Assembly: GCF_000425885.1 (NCBI RefSeq)
Contig: NZ_KE384471.1
Coordinates: 96,563-160,562, forward strand
Direction of reading: 5' to 3'
Origin: Schleiferilactobacillus harbinensis DSM 16991
GTDB taxonomy: Bacteria; Bacillota; Bacilli; Lactobacillales; Lactobacillaceae
DNA length: 64,000 bases
Shown here: in pieces, positions 26,598 through 35,409 of the stretch
Position numbering within the stretch: position 1 is the first letter of the stretch
Layout: each line of letters begins with the position of its first letter
Notes under the pieces: model-generated
Told to the model about the DNA's origin: nothing
The model's input: the letters and a program-made list of their open reading frames with translations, nothing else
Databases searched by the model: none
Program-made: the position numbers and the translations under genes

Positions 26598-27556
26598 TGG
26601 CCATCGATTACACCCAAGCCGGCGTGGATATCGCCGCGGGGGAAGAAACGGTCCAGCGGCTGACCCCGCTGGCCTCGAGCACCTATGACGCCAATGTCCG
26701 CACCGGGGTGGGCAGCTTTGCGGCCGCCTACGCCTTGCCGCAAGATTCTAGTCAGCTGCTGGTCAGCGCCACGGACGGGGTGGGAACGAAACTTCTCGTG
26801 GCTCTGGCTCAAAACAAAGTAGACACCATCGGCATCGATCTGGTGGCGATGATCGCCAACGATCTCTTGACCACCGGCGCCCAGCCCTTGTTCTTCCTGG
26901 ATTATCTGGCCGTGGACAAACTGCGGCCGGACCAGGCCACGCAGATTCTCGCCGGCATCGTCGCCGGCTGCCGCCAGGCGCACCTGGCCTTGATCGGCGG
27001 AGAAACCGCAGAAATGCCCGGCATCTATCCAGCGGATCATTTCGACCTAGCCGGCTTCGGGGTCGGCCAAGTGGCCGCCGCCGAGCAGCTGCCTGCCGGT
27101 ATTCAGGCCGGCGATGTGCTGCTGGGTCTGCCCAGCAGCGGGCTGCACAGTAACGGCTTCTCTCTGGTCCGGCAGGTCTTGCCGATCACCGATGGCGCGC
27201 TCCTGACGCCGACCCGAATCTATGAACCGGTTATCCGGCCATTGCTGGACCAGCACCTGCTCCATGGCTTGGCCCACATCACCGGCGGCGGATTGCAGGA
27301 AAACGTGCCGCGGATGCTGCCCAAGGGGTTAGCGGCCCGAATCGATCCGGCGGCCTGGACCTGGCCGGCGATTTTCACCCGCTTGCAGCACACCGGCGGC
27401 CTCTCGCTGGCCACCATGCGCCAAACCTTCAACTTAGGTATCGGTATGGTTCTGGCCGTTGCCCCGGAAAAAGCGACCGCTATCCCCGCCGCCATTCGCC
27501 TGGGCGCGGTGGTACCCCGCACCCAGGCTGCCTTGGAATGGGGGCCGGTTGCATGA
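26597..27556 (+). CDS. purM: AIR synthetase PurM
   Basis: ATP-dependent cyclisation of FGAM to AIR. The 319-aa product has DYTQAGVDIAAGE, SATDGVGTKLLVA, GGETAEMPGIYP, and LPSSGLHSNGFSLVR, the usual order. It is slightly shorter than most relatives at the C-terminus. The ATG overlaps the last base of the purF TAA. Confidence 0.96.
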   Translation: MAIDYTQAGVDIAAGEETVQRLTPLASSTYDANVRTGVGSFAAAYALPQDSSQLLVSATDGVGTKLLVALAQNKVDTIGIDLVAMIANDLLTTGAQPLFFLDYLAVDKLRPDQATQILAGIVAGCRQAHLALIGGETAEMPGIYPADHFDLAGFGVGQVAAAEQLPAGIQAGDVLLGLPSSGLHSNGFSLVRQVLPITDGALLTPTRIYEPVIRPLLDQHLLHGLAHITGGGLQENVPRMLPKGLAARIDPAAWTWPAIFTRLQHTGGLSLATMRQTFNLGIGMVLAVAPEKATAIPAAIRLGAVVPRTQAALEWGPVA

Positions 27557-28116
27557 AACGGCTCGCCGTCTTTGCCTCGGGCAATGGCACCAACTTTTTA
27601 GCCTTAGCCGAACACTTCCAAACCAGTACCCACGGGGCCGAAATCGCCGCCCTGGTCTGCGACCAGCCTGGCGCCCCGGTGATTGCCAAGGCCGCCCGGT
27701 TCGGCATCCCCGCTCATGTCTTCAATTACCGCGACTACCCCACGAAAAAAGCGGCAGAACAGGCCATACTGGCTGCTCTGCCCCCCGTGGACCTGGTCGT
27801 CTTGGCCGGCTTCATGCGGATCATCGGTCCCACCTTGCTGGCCGCTTTTCCCCGGCGCATCGTGAATCTTCACCCCGCGCTGCTGCCAGCGTTCCCCGGG
27901 CGCACCGGTATTGCCGATGCGTATGCCTATGGGGTAAAAATCACCGGCGTCACCGTCCATTACGTAGACGCCGGCATCGACACCGGCGAGATCATCGCTC
28001 AAGAACCGGTCCGGATTCTGCCAGGAATGACCGAACCAGAGTTAGAGCAAGCAATCCATGCCACTGAACACCGTCTCTTACCTGCCACTATCGAACAGCT
28101 CATTACGAAAGGATGA
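27553..28116 (+). CDS. purN: GAR transformylase PurN
   Basis: Formyl transfer from 10-formyl-tetrahydrofolate to GAR. The 187-aa protein begins MKRLAVFASGNGTNF and has LAGFMRIIGPTLL, the catalytic HPALLPAFPG motif (His near residue 107), and VHYVDAGIDTGEII. The ATG overlaps the purM stop codon (ATGA), indicating translational coupling. Confidence 0.96.
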   Translation: MKRLAVFASGNGTNFLALAEHFQTSTHGAEIAALVCDQPGAPVIAKAARFGIPAHVFNYRDYPTKKAAEQAILAALPPVDLVVLAGFMRIIGPTLLAAFPRRIVNLHPALLPAFPGRTGIADAYAYGVKITGVTVHYVDAGIDTGEIIAQEPVRILPGMTEPELEQAIHATEHRLLPATIEQLITKG

Positions 28117-28122
28117 TCTGAC

Positions 28123-29649
28123 TTGCGTCGTGCATTGTTAAGCGTATCGGATAAAACTGGTTTAGTAGAATTTGCCCAAGGGCTCATCGCGCAAAACTTC
28201 GAACTGCTCACCACCGGCGGCACCCGGGCAGCCCTCACCGCCGCAGGCGTCCCCAGTACCGAAGTGAGCGACATCACCGGCTTCCCGGAAATGCTGGACG
28301 GCCGGGTGAAGACCCTGCATCCGGCGATCCATGCCGGTATCCTCGCCCGCCGCGATCTGCCGGCCCATATGGCGGCTCTGGCCGATCAGGGGCTCGCCCC
28401 CATCGACCTGGTGTGCATTAACCTCTATCCCTTCGCGGCAACAATTAAGAAGCCTGGTGTGACCCGGGCCGAAGCCATCGAACAGATCGATATCGGCGGT
28501 CCCACCGCTTTGCGGGCCGCCGCCAAGAACGGCGCCAGTGTTTGGGCGGTCGCTGATCCGGCTGATTATCCCGCCGTCCTCACCGCTTTAGCCGCGGACA
28601 ACACCGATTTTCGCCAGCAGCTGGCCATGAAGGTCTTTCAAATAACGGCCGCTTACGATGCCCAAATTGCCGCCTACCTGGCCGATGATCCGTTCCCGGA
28701 CCGCTTCACCCCGACCTACACCAAGCAGCAAAGCCTGCGGTATGGCGAAAACAGCCATCAGCACGCCGCCTTCTATGCGGCCCCCGATGCCCCGGCGGAT
28801 TCGTTAGTCAACGCGGCCCAACTGCACGGCAAAAAACTTTCGTATAATAATATTAAGGACGCTGACGCCGCCCTGCGCATGCTGGCGGAATACCCTGATC
28901 GGCCCACCGTTGTCGCCGTGAAGCACATGAACCCCTGCGGCATCGGTCAGGGGGCGACGATCGAGGCGGCTTGGGACAAAGCCTACGCCGCCGACCCAAT
29001 GTCCATCTTTGGCGGCATCATTGCCCTGAACCGGCCGGTGGACGCGGTGACGGCCGAGAAAATGCACAAGCTCTTCTTGGAGATCATCATGGCGCCGGCT
29101 TACGACGCTGACGCGCTCAAGATTTTGGAAAAGAAAAAGAACCTGCGGGTCCTGACGATTGCCTTGCCCGCAGAAGATGCCGCGCCGCGGTATGAAACAG
29201 TTTCTGTCACCGGCGGCTTGCTGGTTCAGGAAAGCGACACCCGCTTGGAAGGACCCGATGATCTGACCGTCGTTACCACGACCGAACCGACGGACGACCA
29301 AATCGCCGCGCTGCTGTTTGCCCAGAGTGTGGTCAAACACGTCAAGAGCAATGCCATCGTGGTGGCTAAAGCCGGTCAGACATTGGGTATCGGTGCCGGT
29401 CAGATGAACCGGATCGGTTCTGTGGAGATTGCGCTGAAGGAAGCCCAGCAGAACCCGAATTTTGCCGGGGCGGTCTTGGCTTCGGATGCGTTCTTCCCAA
29501 TGAACGACTGTGTGGATTATGCGGCGAAGCATGGGATTCGGGCGATCATTCAGCCGGGGGGGAGTATTCGGGACCAGGAGTCGGTGGATAAGGCGAATGA
29601 GTATGGGATTGCGATGGTGACGACGGGGGTACGGCATTTCCGGCATTAG
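28123..29649 (+). CDS. purH: Bifunctional AICAR transformylase / IMP cyclohydrolase PurH
   Basis: Last two steps to IMP. The 508-aa product has the N-terminal IMP cyclohydrolase domain ([36 protein letters not shown]) and the C-terminal transformylase domain ([33 protein letters not shown]). The start is TTG 28123 with AAAGGA about 10 nt upstream. It ends before family B copy B2 and the TnpB element that separates it from purD. Confidence 0.96.
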   Translation: MRRALLSVSDKTGLVEFAQGLIAQNFELLTTGGTRAALTAAGVPSTEVSDITGFPEMLDGRVKTLHPAIHAGILARRDLPAHMAALADQGLAPIDLVCINLYPFAATIKKPGVTRAEAIEQIDIGGPTALRAAAKNGASVWAVADPADYPAVLTALAADNTDFRQQLAMKVFQITAAYDAQIAAYLADDPFPDRFTPTYTKQQSLRYGENSHQHAAFYAAPDAPADSLVNAAQLHGKKLSYNNIKDADAALRMLAEYPDRPTVVAVKHMNPCGIGQGATIEAAWDKAYAADPMSIFGGIIALNRPVDAVTAEKMHKLFLEIIMAPAYDADALKILEKKKNLRVLTIALPAEDAAPRYETVSVTGGLLVQESDTRLEGPDDLTVVTTTEPTDDQIAALLFAQSVVKHVKSNAIVVAKAGQTLGIGAGQMNRIGSVEIALKEAQQNPNFAGAVLASDAFFPMNDCVDYAAKHGIRAIIQPGGSIRDQESVDKANEYGIAMVTTGVRHFRH

Positions 29650-29681
29650 GCGTTGAGAAAATATCTCTTGCTTCGTACGCC

Positions 29682-29807
29682 GTGCCAAGTGCTCCGCAAG
29701 CTCCGGCTGAGGGGGCTGGCGACGCGCAGCAAGTGCGAAGCCGAAGGCGTAGCTAGTGGTGACGGCGCTTTGAGCCCATTTTACCTCCGCTTGCTACGCA
29801 CTTGGCA
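29682..29807. repeat. Family B modular inverted repeat, copy B2
   Basis: It begins GTGCCAAGTGC and ends GCACTTGGCAA. It shares GCGACGCGCAGCAAGTGCG and GTGGTGACGGCGCTTTGAGCC with copy B3. It lacks the segment that lies in B1 and B3 between two copies of TGAGCCC, keeping one TGAGCCC, as expected from a deletion between direct repeats. It lies between purH and the native purD ribosome binding site. Confidence 0.85.
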
Positions 29808-29865
29808 ATAGACACGTCAGAAATACAAGTTTTGTCTCAAGCAACATTGATACTCCATTTTCCCT

Positions 29866-29873
29866 AGAGGAGG
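29866..29873 (+). promoter_or_regulatory. purD: Orphaned purD ribosome binding site
   Basis: AGAGGAGG followed by an 11-nt spacer that ends exactly at the right edge of the TnpB element (29884/29885). Joining 29884 to 31375 would restore AGAGGAGG, 11 nt, and the purD ATG. No other ORF starts here. Confidence 0.75.
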
Positions 29874-29884
29874 ATTTTACTGAA

Positions 29885-30060
29885 GTCAACTACCCGCCAC
29901 TAAAGTAGCGGGCTTGTGACTCACGCTGCCTAACGGGCAGCAGTAGTGCAAACGCCTAATGGCTCCTACTTTAGTGTGGTCACATCTCAGGTCGTGTCTC
30001 AACGGCCTCGGGGGCTGACGGCTCCCGCAGATGCAGTTTTTCTCTAGCCGGTCCGCTTGC
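29885..30060 (-). ncRNA. Putative omega-RNA (reRNA) scaffold of TnpB
   Basis: TnpB elements make a guide RNA from the 3' end of tnpB through the right end, continuing into flanking DNA as the guide. Here the 160 nt after the tnpB stop contain several short inverted repeats, including ACTAAAGTAGG pairing with CTACTTTAGT and the terminal CCCGC/GCGGG hairpin. The first flanking bases on the minus strand (29884 downward: TTCAGTAAAATCCTCC) would be the guide. Boundaries are approximate and inferred. Confidence 0.55.
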
Positions 30061-31255
30061 GCGTGTAGCGCGGCTTAGCAGTACCGGTCAGCCACTGGTT
30101 GCCCAGCTGCTGGATGTTCATGGCGGCCGACTGGTCGTCATTAGCCTGGAAGCCGCAGGCACACCGGTATTCATGGTGGTCGTGATCCCGCTGCTGCTTA
30201 TTGATCGCACCGCACTGCGGACAGCGCTGGCTGGTATAATCAGACGGCACTTTCAACACAAGGCTGCCCTGCGCGGCGGCCTTGTAAATCAGAAACTGTT
30301 CTAACTGGTAAAATGGCCAGCTGACCTGTTCATAGCGACGGTCTTTAGCGACCTGTTCAGTCGCAAAGCGAACATCAGTCAAGTCTTCCAGCACAAACAG
30401 GGTCTTTGGTCCATAGTAGTCAGCGAGTGCCTTAGCCGCACGATGGTTTTCGTTCGACACCCAGCGGTTCTCTCGCTGACGGATCCGTTTCAAGACTCGT
30501 TTCGCCGATTTAGTCCCCTTGGCTTGCAGTTTGGCCCGCAAGTGTTTGTACCGCCGCCGCTTGTTGAGTGCCCGGGTCCCTGACCGGTAGATGGTCCGAC
30601 CGGTCTCGTCAAACGCAGTGGCTAGAAAGCGCAGCCCCCGGTCAACGCCCACGACGTGGACAGTCTGGTCCTGGGTATAATCCGGCACTTCTTTGGTCGC
30701 GCCGATGTGCAGATACCACTTCCCACCGCTGGTCAGTACCTTGGCGGTACCGAGTTTCCAGGTGCCGTCAAAATAGTCGCGCCAATGGTTCAGTACCGGC
30801 CAAACAGTGATGCGGCGGTCTAATGTGTTCAGGGAAAAGGAGCCGTCCTTGCGGATGGCCCAATCCCGCCGCCGGACCAGATCCAGCTGCGGCCGCTGGA
30901 AGCTGATCGGGTGCCACAACCAGGTCAAATCTTTAGCGTGTTTTTGCCATTTGCCGGCTTCGTCTTGATAGCGGTAGGGCTTCTGTTTCAGCTGAGTGCG
31001 CACTGCTTTATAGCGAGCGGTCACGGTTCGCAGGACCGACTGTGCCATTTGGGCTTTCAGCCCAAACTGAGTTCGCAGGTCGCGATACAGGACGATTTGC
31101 AGTTTCGTAGTGTTGAGTACAAAACCATGGTCAAACACATAGCGGCTGACGGCGTCACAGGCCAAGCAATACTGTTCCATGGCCTGACGCAGCAAGTCCC
31201 CATCTGCTGCCGCAGTCAGCTTGATCTGTATTTTGACCGTCTTGGTCAGTTCCAC
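30044..31255 (-). CDS. tnpB: RNA-guided endonuclease TnpB (IS200/IS605 OrfB)
   Basis: A 403-aa TnpB. The RuvC-like catalytic residues look intact: Asp205 in VVGVDRG, Glu290 in LFVLED, and Asp374 in NDDQSAAMN. A zinc finger uses Cys345, Cys348, Cys365 and Cys367. The N-terminal domain is of normal length with no frameshift or stop, so the nuclease could be active. The start is GTG 31255 with AAGGAGG 6 nt upstream. The gene runs opposite to the purine operon and has a promoter in the element's left end. Confidence 0.93.
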   Translation of the reverse strand: MELTKTVKIQIKLTAAADGDLLRQAMEQYCLACDAVSRYVFDHGFVLNTTKLQIVLYRDLRTQFGLKAQMAQSVLRTVTARYKAVRTQLKQKPYRYQDEAGKWQKHAKDLTWLWHPISFQRPQLDLVRRRDWAIRKDGSFSLNTLDRRITVWPVLNHWRDYFDGTWKLGTAKVLTSGGKWYLHIGATKEVPDYTQDQTVHVVGVDRGLRFLATAFDETGRTIYRSGTRALNKRRRYKHLRAKLQAKGTKSAKRVLKRIRQRENRWVSNENHRAAKALADYYGPKTLFVLEDLTDVRFATEQVAKDRRYEQVSWPFYQLEQFLIYKAAAQGSLVLKVPSDYTSQRCPQCGAINKQQRDHDHHEYRCACGFQANDDQSAAMNIQQLGNQWLTGTAKPRYTRKRTG

Positions 31256-31300
31256 CCGAGCACCTCCTTAACCACACGTTTGTTCTTATCGGCTAAGTAA

Positions 31301-31330
31301 ATTATATCAAAGAAAGAAGGGTCGGGGCAA
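31301..31330 (-). promoter_or_regulatory. tnpB promoter in the left end
   Basis: On the minus strand TTGCCC (31330-31325), 18 nt, perfect TATAAT (31306-31301). The -35 lies in one arm of the left-end hairpin. Confidence 0.6.
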
Positions 31331-31374
31331 TTCCTCCCATGATTGAAATCATGGGTTTCCTTGCCCCATTTATC

Positions 31375-32619
31375 ATGAACAACATTCTGATCATCGGTAA
31401 CGGCGGGCGGGAGAGTGCGCTGGGGTTGAAGTTTCTGCAGTCGCCGCAAGTGGCGGCGGTTTATGTGGCGCCGGGTAATGCTGGGATGCCGCGGCTGGGT
31501 TTGGTGCCGGTGGATATTGACGTTGACGACTTTCCGAGTCTGATTGCTTTTGCGCGGCAGCATGCGATTGCTTTGACCTTTGTTGGTCCGGAAGTGCCGT
31601 TGGCGGCGGGTATTGTGGATGCGTTCCAGGCGGCGGACCAGCCGGTGTTTGGGCCGACCAAGGCGGCGGCGCAGCTGGAGGCGAGCAAGGCCTTTGCCAA
31701 AGCCTTCATGGAACGTCATCAGCTGCCCACGGCGGCGAGCCGGACGATCCATTCGTTGGCGGCGGGTCAGCAGACCTTGATTGAAGCCGGCGTGCCGCTG
31801 GTCTTCAAAGCCGACGGGCTCGCCGCTGGCAAAGGCGTGATCGTTGCCAAGACCAACACGGAAGCAGAGGCAGCGCTGGCGCAGCTTTATGCCCGGGACC
31901 CCAATGCCACCGTGGTGGTGGAGGAATGTCTGACCGGTCAAGAGGCCTCGGTGCTGGCGTTGTATCACGACGGTACCTATGTGACCTTACCCTTGGCCCA
32001 GGACCACAAACGCCGCTTCGATCAGGATGCCGGGCCGAATACCGGCGGCATGGGCGCGATATCTCCGGCCCCGCAGTTTACCGCCGACGAACGGGAAGCT
32101 GCCCGCCACTTAGTCGCTCAAACCATTGCCGGGATGGTCAGTGATGGCCTGAACGGTTCCGGGGTACTGTACATTGGCTTGATGTTCACGCAGAAAGGCC
32201 CCAAAGTCTTAGAATACAACCTGCGTTTCGGCGATCCGGAAACCCAGGTGCTTCTGCCGCAGATCAAGAATGATTTCTATCAGCTGATCACAGATCTGCT
32301 GGCGGACCGGCCCACACCGTTAGAATTAGACGGTAAAACCTACGTCGGGGTGGTCGCCGCCCATCCGGAATATCCCGGCGGCGCGATGAACGCCTTACCA
32401 TTGGCCGACGTTCCCGCGGATTGGCCCATTGGCCGCTGGCTGCCCGCCGGCGTTCAGGAAAAGGACGGCCGGCTCTTCTCCCATGGCGGCCGCGTCTTCA
32501 CAGTGATCGGGAGCGGACCGGATCTGGCCAGCGCGCAGGGCAACGCTTATGGGGCGATGGCTGAAGTGCAAGGCCCGTTGGCAATTCGCAACGACATTGG
32601 CGACAAGGGATTGGATTAA
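31375..32619 (+). CDS. purD: GAR synthetase PurD, separated from its ribosome binding site
   Basis: ATP-grasp enzyme joining phosphoribosylamine and glycine. The 414-aa protein starts MNNILIIGNGGRESALGLKF and contains KADGLAAGKGVI, QDHKRRFDQDAGPNTGGMG and LEYNLRFGDPETQ; it appears full length. The native start is ATG 31375. Immediately upstream is the left-end hairpin of the TnpB element with no Shine-Dalgarno sequence. The in-frame ATG at 31339, inside the element, would add 12 residues and also lacks one. Expression may therefore be reduced, unless rescued by a weak outward promoter (TTGTTC, 17 nt, TATATC, 31271-31304 region). Confidence 0.95.
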   Translation: MNNILIIGNGGRESALGLKFLQSPQVAAVYVAPGNAGMPRLGLVPVDIDVDDFPSLIAFARQHAIALTFVGPEVPLAAGIVDAFQAADQPVFGPTKAAAQLEASKAFAKAFMERHQLPTAASRTIHSLAAGQQTLIEAGVPLVFKADGLAAGKGVIVAKTNTEAEAALAQLYARDPNATVVVEECLTGQEASVLALYHDGTYVTLPLAQDHKRRFDQDAGPNTGGMGAISPAPQFTADEREAARHLVAQTIAGMVSDGLNGSGVLYIGLMFTQKGPKVLEYNLRFGDPETQVLLPQIKNDFYQLITDLLADRPTPLELDGKTYVGVVAAHPEYPGGAMNALPLADVPADWPIGRWLPAGVQEKDGRLFSHGGRVFTVIGSGPDLASAQGNAYGAMAEVQGPLAIRNDIGDKGLD

Positions 32620-32634
32620 AAACAGCTTCATCAG

Positions 32635-32677
32635 CCGCCGGCCGTGTCGTTCCAGACATGGACCGGTGGTTTTCTTT
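32635..32677 (+). terminator. Terminator of the purine operon
   Basis: CCGCCGG-CGTGTC pairs with GACATG-CCGGTGG (including G-U pairs) around a 6-nt loop, followed by TTTTCTTT. It abuts the promoter of the next gene. Confidence 0.8.
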
Positions 32678-32703
32678 GACGGCGTTTTCCTCTTTGGTAG
32701 ACT
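32676..32703 (+). promoter_or_regulatory. Promoter of the membrane protein gene at 32740
   Basis: TTGACG (32676-32681), 16 nt, TAGACT (32698-32703). The same 16-nt-spaced TAGACT form occurs before the hydrolase gene at 44500. Confidence 0.6.
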
Positions 32704-32739
32704 GACCATAGCATCAGCAGTCTTTAGGAGGTGGGAACC

Positions 32740-33294
32740 GTGCGAACAGAGAAAAACTTCAAGCAGCTCACATTGCAACCGCGTATATTCTTGATTATTG
32801 CCATTTTTTCCTTCAGCACCCAGTTTGTTCGACCGTTGGTGCCGCAACTCAGCGATTGGTTGTTTATCCTGCTCTGGGTCATATTGACCATCGTTGTCGC
32901 CATTGTCCTCAGCATCACCGTCACCCGGGTGGTCGTCCCGCCAGTCAACGACTATGATCAGCCAGGAACAACGCTGGGATCCATGATACTGGTCGGCGCG
33001 TCCACACTGATTTATCAAAACCCAACTATCACCGGCACTTGGCTCTTTGCCCTGCTTTGGACGATTGCCTGTCTTCTGGTTACTTTTTTAATTGGCCGGA
33101 TTCCCCGCTTACCCCGGTATTTGCGTGATAAGACCCTGCCCATGATGCTGATTTTCCCCGGAACAGCGTTCTTCGTCCGCAGCCTGGTGCCATTTACGCA
33201 CCGCTTACCATTTTTACTAGGCTGGACTACTCTTGGCTTTTATGCGGCCATCCACATTAATCTCTGGCTGACTCGCCGCCGGCCGCGCTGGTAA
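32740..33294 (+). CDS. Multi-pass membrane protein of unknown function
   Basis: A 184-aa protein with five to six hydrophobic helices separated by short basic loops. An internal similarity is visible between FIIAIFSFSTQFVRPLVP-like and LIFPGTAFFVRSLVPF-like segments, hinting at an internal duplication. The start is GTG 32740; AGGAGG lies 8 nt upstream, and the in-frame GTG at 32731 overlaps it. No family recognised. Monocistronic, with a promoter and a shared terminator. Confidence 0.75.
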   Translation: MRTEKNFKQLTLQPRIFLIIAIFSFSTQFVRPLVPQLSDWLFILLWVILTIVVAIVLSITVTRVVVPPVNDYDQPGTTLGSMILVGASTLIYQNPTITGTWLFALLWTIACLLVTFLIGRIPRLPRYLRDKTLPMMLIFPGTAFFVRSLVPFTHRLPFLLGWTTLGFYAAIHINLWLTRRRPRW

Positions 33295-33311
33295 CCCCGG
33301 TATACGGGTAC

Positions 33312-33350
33312 AAAAATGGACGAAAGCCGCGTTGGCCTTCGTCCATTTTC
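33312..33350. terminator. Bidirectional terminator
   Basis: AAAATGGACGAA and TTCGTCCATTTT arms with an additional GCC/GGC pair around a 5-nt loop, between convergent genes. Confidence 0.88.
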
Positions 33351-33369
33351 ATACCGCTTGAATGACCGG

Positions 33370-35181
33370 TTAGTTCTCCGCCCCATTCAATCCGTTCCAA
33401 TTAAATTGGTTGCCATAAACCCGCAGTCGGGCCGCATAGCTGGGATGGTTCACTTGGTCCTTGATCGTCTGCTGCAAATCACTGAGGTTGTCCGTGATGA
33501 TCCCGTCGGCACCCATGAAAATCATTTCCTCCATCTTGTCCGGATCATCCACCGTCCAAGCCCAGACTTCTTTACCCTGATCCTGAGCCTGACTGATGAA
33601 ATCAACATCTAAGGTCGTGTACTCCATGGTGTAGGCGTTGGCCTTGGTTTGGGGAAAGACAATGTCGTAGGGCAGGATGAAACTGGCGTACAACTTGGGC
33701 TCTTGGGCTTTAATGGCCGCAATCACTCGATAATCCAACGAGTGGACCCGGTTATGGTCTTTGATCAGGCGGGCCCCATACTTTTGGATAAAGCCGTTGA
33801 TCGCGCCCTTTGAATCGTGAGGTGTCGTTTTGACTTCCACGACTAATTTTTGGTGCAGCCGTTCCGCCGCTGCCAAGTAAGCATCGAAACTAGCCACTGG
33901 CGCCGAATGGCCGTCTTCTTTGGCCGTCAGCTGAGTTGCCTGGGCCAAAGTCAGTTGCCGCGGGGTCTTATCCACGCCAGCTAAGGCTTCGTAATTTTCA
34001 TCATGCATGACCACCCACTGACCGTCCTTGGTCTCATGGATATCCATTTCGACATAATCCGGCTTCTCTTTGGCAGTTTTCTCCAAGGCGGGAATGGTAT
34101 TCTGAACACCATTATGGTCGTCCACGCCCCGGTGGGAAATGGTGATGGGGTTGTAATCAAAGCCGCCAGCCATGTAGACGGCGTTATAAATCAGGTAAGC
34201 AATGGCCACAAGCACAATGACCACTCCGGCGATGACCCGGGGCCAGCGCTTGCGCTTCTTCTGTTCCTTAACACTGATCGGTGCGGGTGCCGCTTTGGTC
34301 ACGGCGTCCGGACTGACCAGAACGAGATAATACAGTGTGGTCGTCAGCGCCATGATGAACACCCCGCCGACCTGCAGTGTCGCCATGGTAATAATTGAAC
34401 CGGCATAGGCAAACGTCTGCTGGGAAGTATCCAGGTACGTCTGGATACCCACCAGACCTTCCGTCCACAAGACTTGCACGGCGGCCACGACCGCGGTCAG
34501 CCAAGTGACCCGCCAGAAGTAAAACCAGAAGTGCTTCTTGGTTTCCCGCCAACTATTGCGCAAGGCAGTACCGGCCGGCTGGTCGTCCAAGATCATGTGG
34601 GGCAGGACGCGAATCAGCCGAATCCCGACGTACAGCATGATCAGATAAAAGATACCGATCAACATGGCGTAGAAGTTATTTTCGTTGAGAAAATCCAGAA
34701 TAAACTCTGGGATCCGCACTTTATCCAGTAATGCCGAGTTGATGATCCCGCCAGCAAAGGGAATGACAAGAATAAAGTAAAAGACAAAGAACAGCACCGT
34801 CGTTGGCCGAATCCGCTGCAGATCCCGGATGGCTTCACCGAAGACCGACCGCAAATTCTGCTGGCGCTGGTGGACAATATTATCGACCCCCGTCAGCAGC
34901 ATGGCAAATTGGGCATAGACTAGTAACAGCACTAGAAAAAACATCACCAGCAGCTCGAGCGCGCCCCAGGTGTGCTGGGTGATGATCTCGCCCAGATTGT
35001 TGTAGGACACATACGCGATGCCGCTGGCCTGCAAAATCATCTGACTGGACCAGCGCAGGAGCGGTACGATGATTTGGCTAATTGCTTCGCCGACAACGAA
35101 GCTTAGAATAAAATAACTGCCCCAGTGGCGGAAGAATTCCCGCAGGGCTTGACCGGTATAGCGAATACTACGAAATCCCAT
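33370..35181 (-). CDS. Membrane-anchored glycerophosphodiester phosphodiesterase
   Basis: A 603-aa protein of two parts. The N-terminal 330 residues form the eight-or-so-helix membrane domain typical of GDPD proteins in Gram-positives. The C-terminal 260 residues form a GDPD barrel with ISHRG (about residue 350), EMDIHETKDGQWVVMHDE (catalytic His in MHD), VVEVK and VWAWTVDDPD. It hydrolyses glycerophosphodiesters, releasing glycerol 3-phosphate, possibly from lipoteichoic acid or lipid turnover. The start is ATG 35181 with GGGGGA upstream. Monocistronic. Confidence 0.93.
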   Translation of the reverse strand: MGFRSIRYTGQALREFFRHWGSYFILSFVVGEAISQIIVPLLRWSSQMILQASGIAYVSYNNLGEIITQHTWGALELLVMFFLVLLLVYAQFAMLLTGVDNIVHQRQQNLRSVFGEAIRDLQRIRPTTVLFFVFYFILVIPFAGGIINSALLDKVRIPEFILDFLNENNFYAMLIGIFYLIMLYVGIRLIRVLPHMILDDQPAGTALRNSWRETKKHFWFYFWRVTWLTAVVAAVQVLWTEGLVGIQTYLDTSQQTFAYAGSIITMATLQVGGVFIMALTTTLYYLVLVSPDAVTKAAPAPISVKEQKKRKRWPRVIAGVVIVLVAIAYLIYNAVYMAGGFDYNPITISHRGVDDHNGVQNTIPALEKTAKEKPDYVEMDIHETKDGQWVVMHDENYEALAGVDKTPRQLTLAQATQLTAKEDGHSAPVASFDAYLAAAERLHQKLVVEVKTTPHDSKGAINGFIQKYGARLIKDHNRVHSLDYRVIAAIKAQEPKLYASFILPYDIVFPQTKANAYTMEYTTLDVDFISQAQDQGKEVWAWTVDDPDKMEEMIFMGADGIITDNLSDLQQTIKDQVNHPSYAARLRVYGNQFNWNGLNGAEN

Positions 35182-35331
35182 TAACTATTCCCCCAAAAAT
35201 GTAACGTCACCCGCTATTATGCCATATTGGCGGCGGGTAAGCATATTTGACGCCTTTTCAGTAAAAACGCCGTATAATAACCGCGCAATGTAAAGAGCTG
35301 GATTGGGATGGAAGTGTCGTCTGGCCCTTCC

Positions 35332-35356
35332 GTGCCAAGCGCTCCGCACTTGGCAC
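35332..35356. repeat. Family B miniature derivative, B4
   Basis: GTGCCAAG and CTTGGCAC flank a 9-nt centre: only the tips of the family B element. Further out, GGGATGGAA (35304 region) and TTCCAGTCCC (35379-35388) form a second pair of arms. No gene lies between 35182 and 35409. Confidence 0.6.
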
Positions 35357-35409
35357 TAGGTACGCTGAAACTCAAGATTTCCAGTCCCTTCTAAGGAGTG
35401 ATTTCTAAT

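Larger units (their letters stand above)
29885..31374 (-). mobile_element. IS200/IS605-type tnpB-only element inserted at the purD start codon
   Basis: A 1,490-bp element without a TnpA gene. The right end (downstream of tnpB, minus strand) has the hairpin CCCGC-ACT/AGT-GCGGG (29893-29912) and terminates in TTGAC. The left end has a long hairpin with CCCATGATT/AATCATGGG nested within GGGGCAA/TTGCCCC (31324-31367). The edges are deduced from the reconstructed purD initiation region and from the TTGAC terminus, so each could be off by a few bases. Mobility would need a TnpA supplied in trans. Confidence 0.75.

Noticed and set aside
29650..30043. CRISPR-like or phage attachment structure between purH and tnpB
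   Set aside because: The inverted repeats are explained by family B copy B2 and the IS605-type right end; there are no regularly spaced direct repeats.
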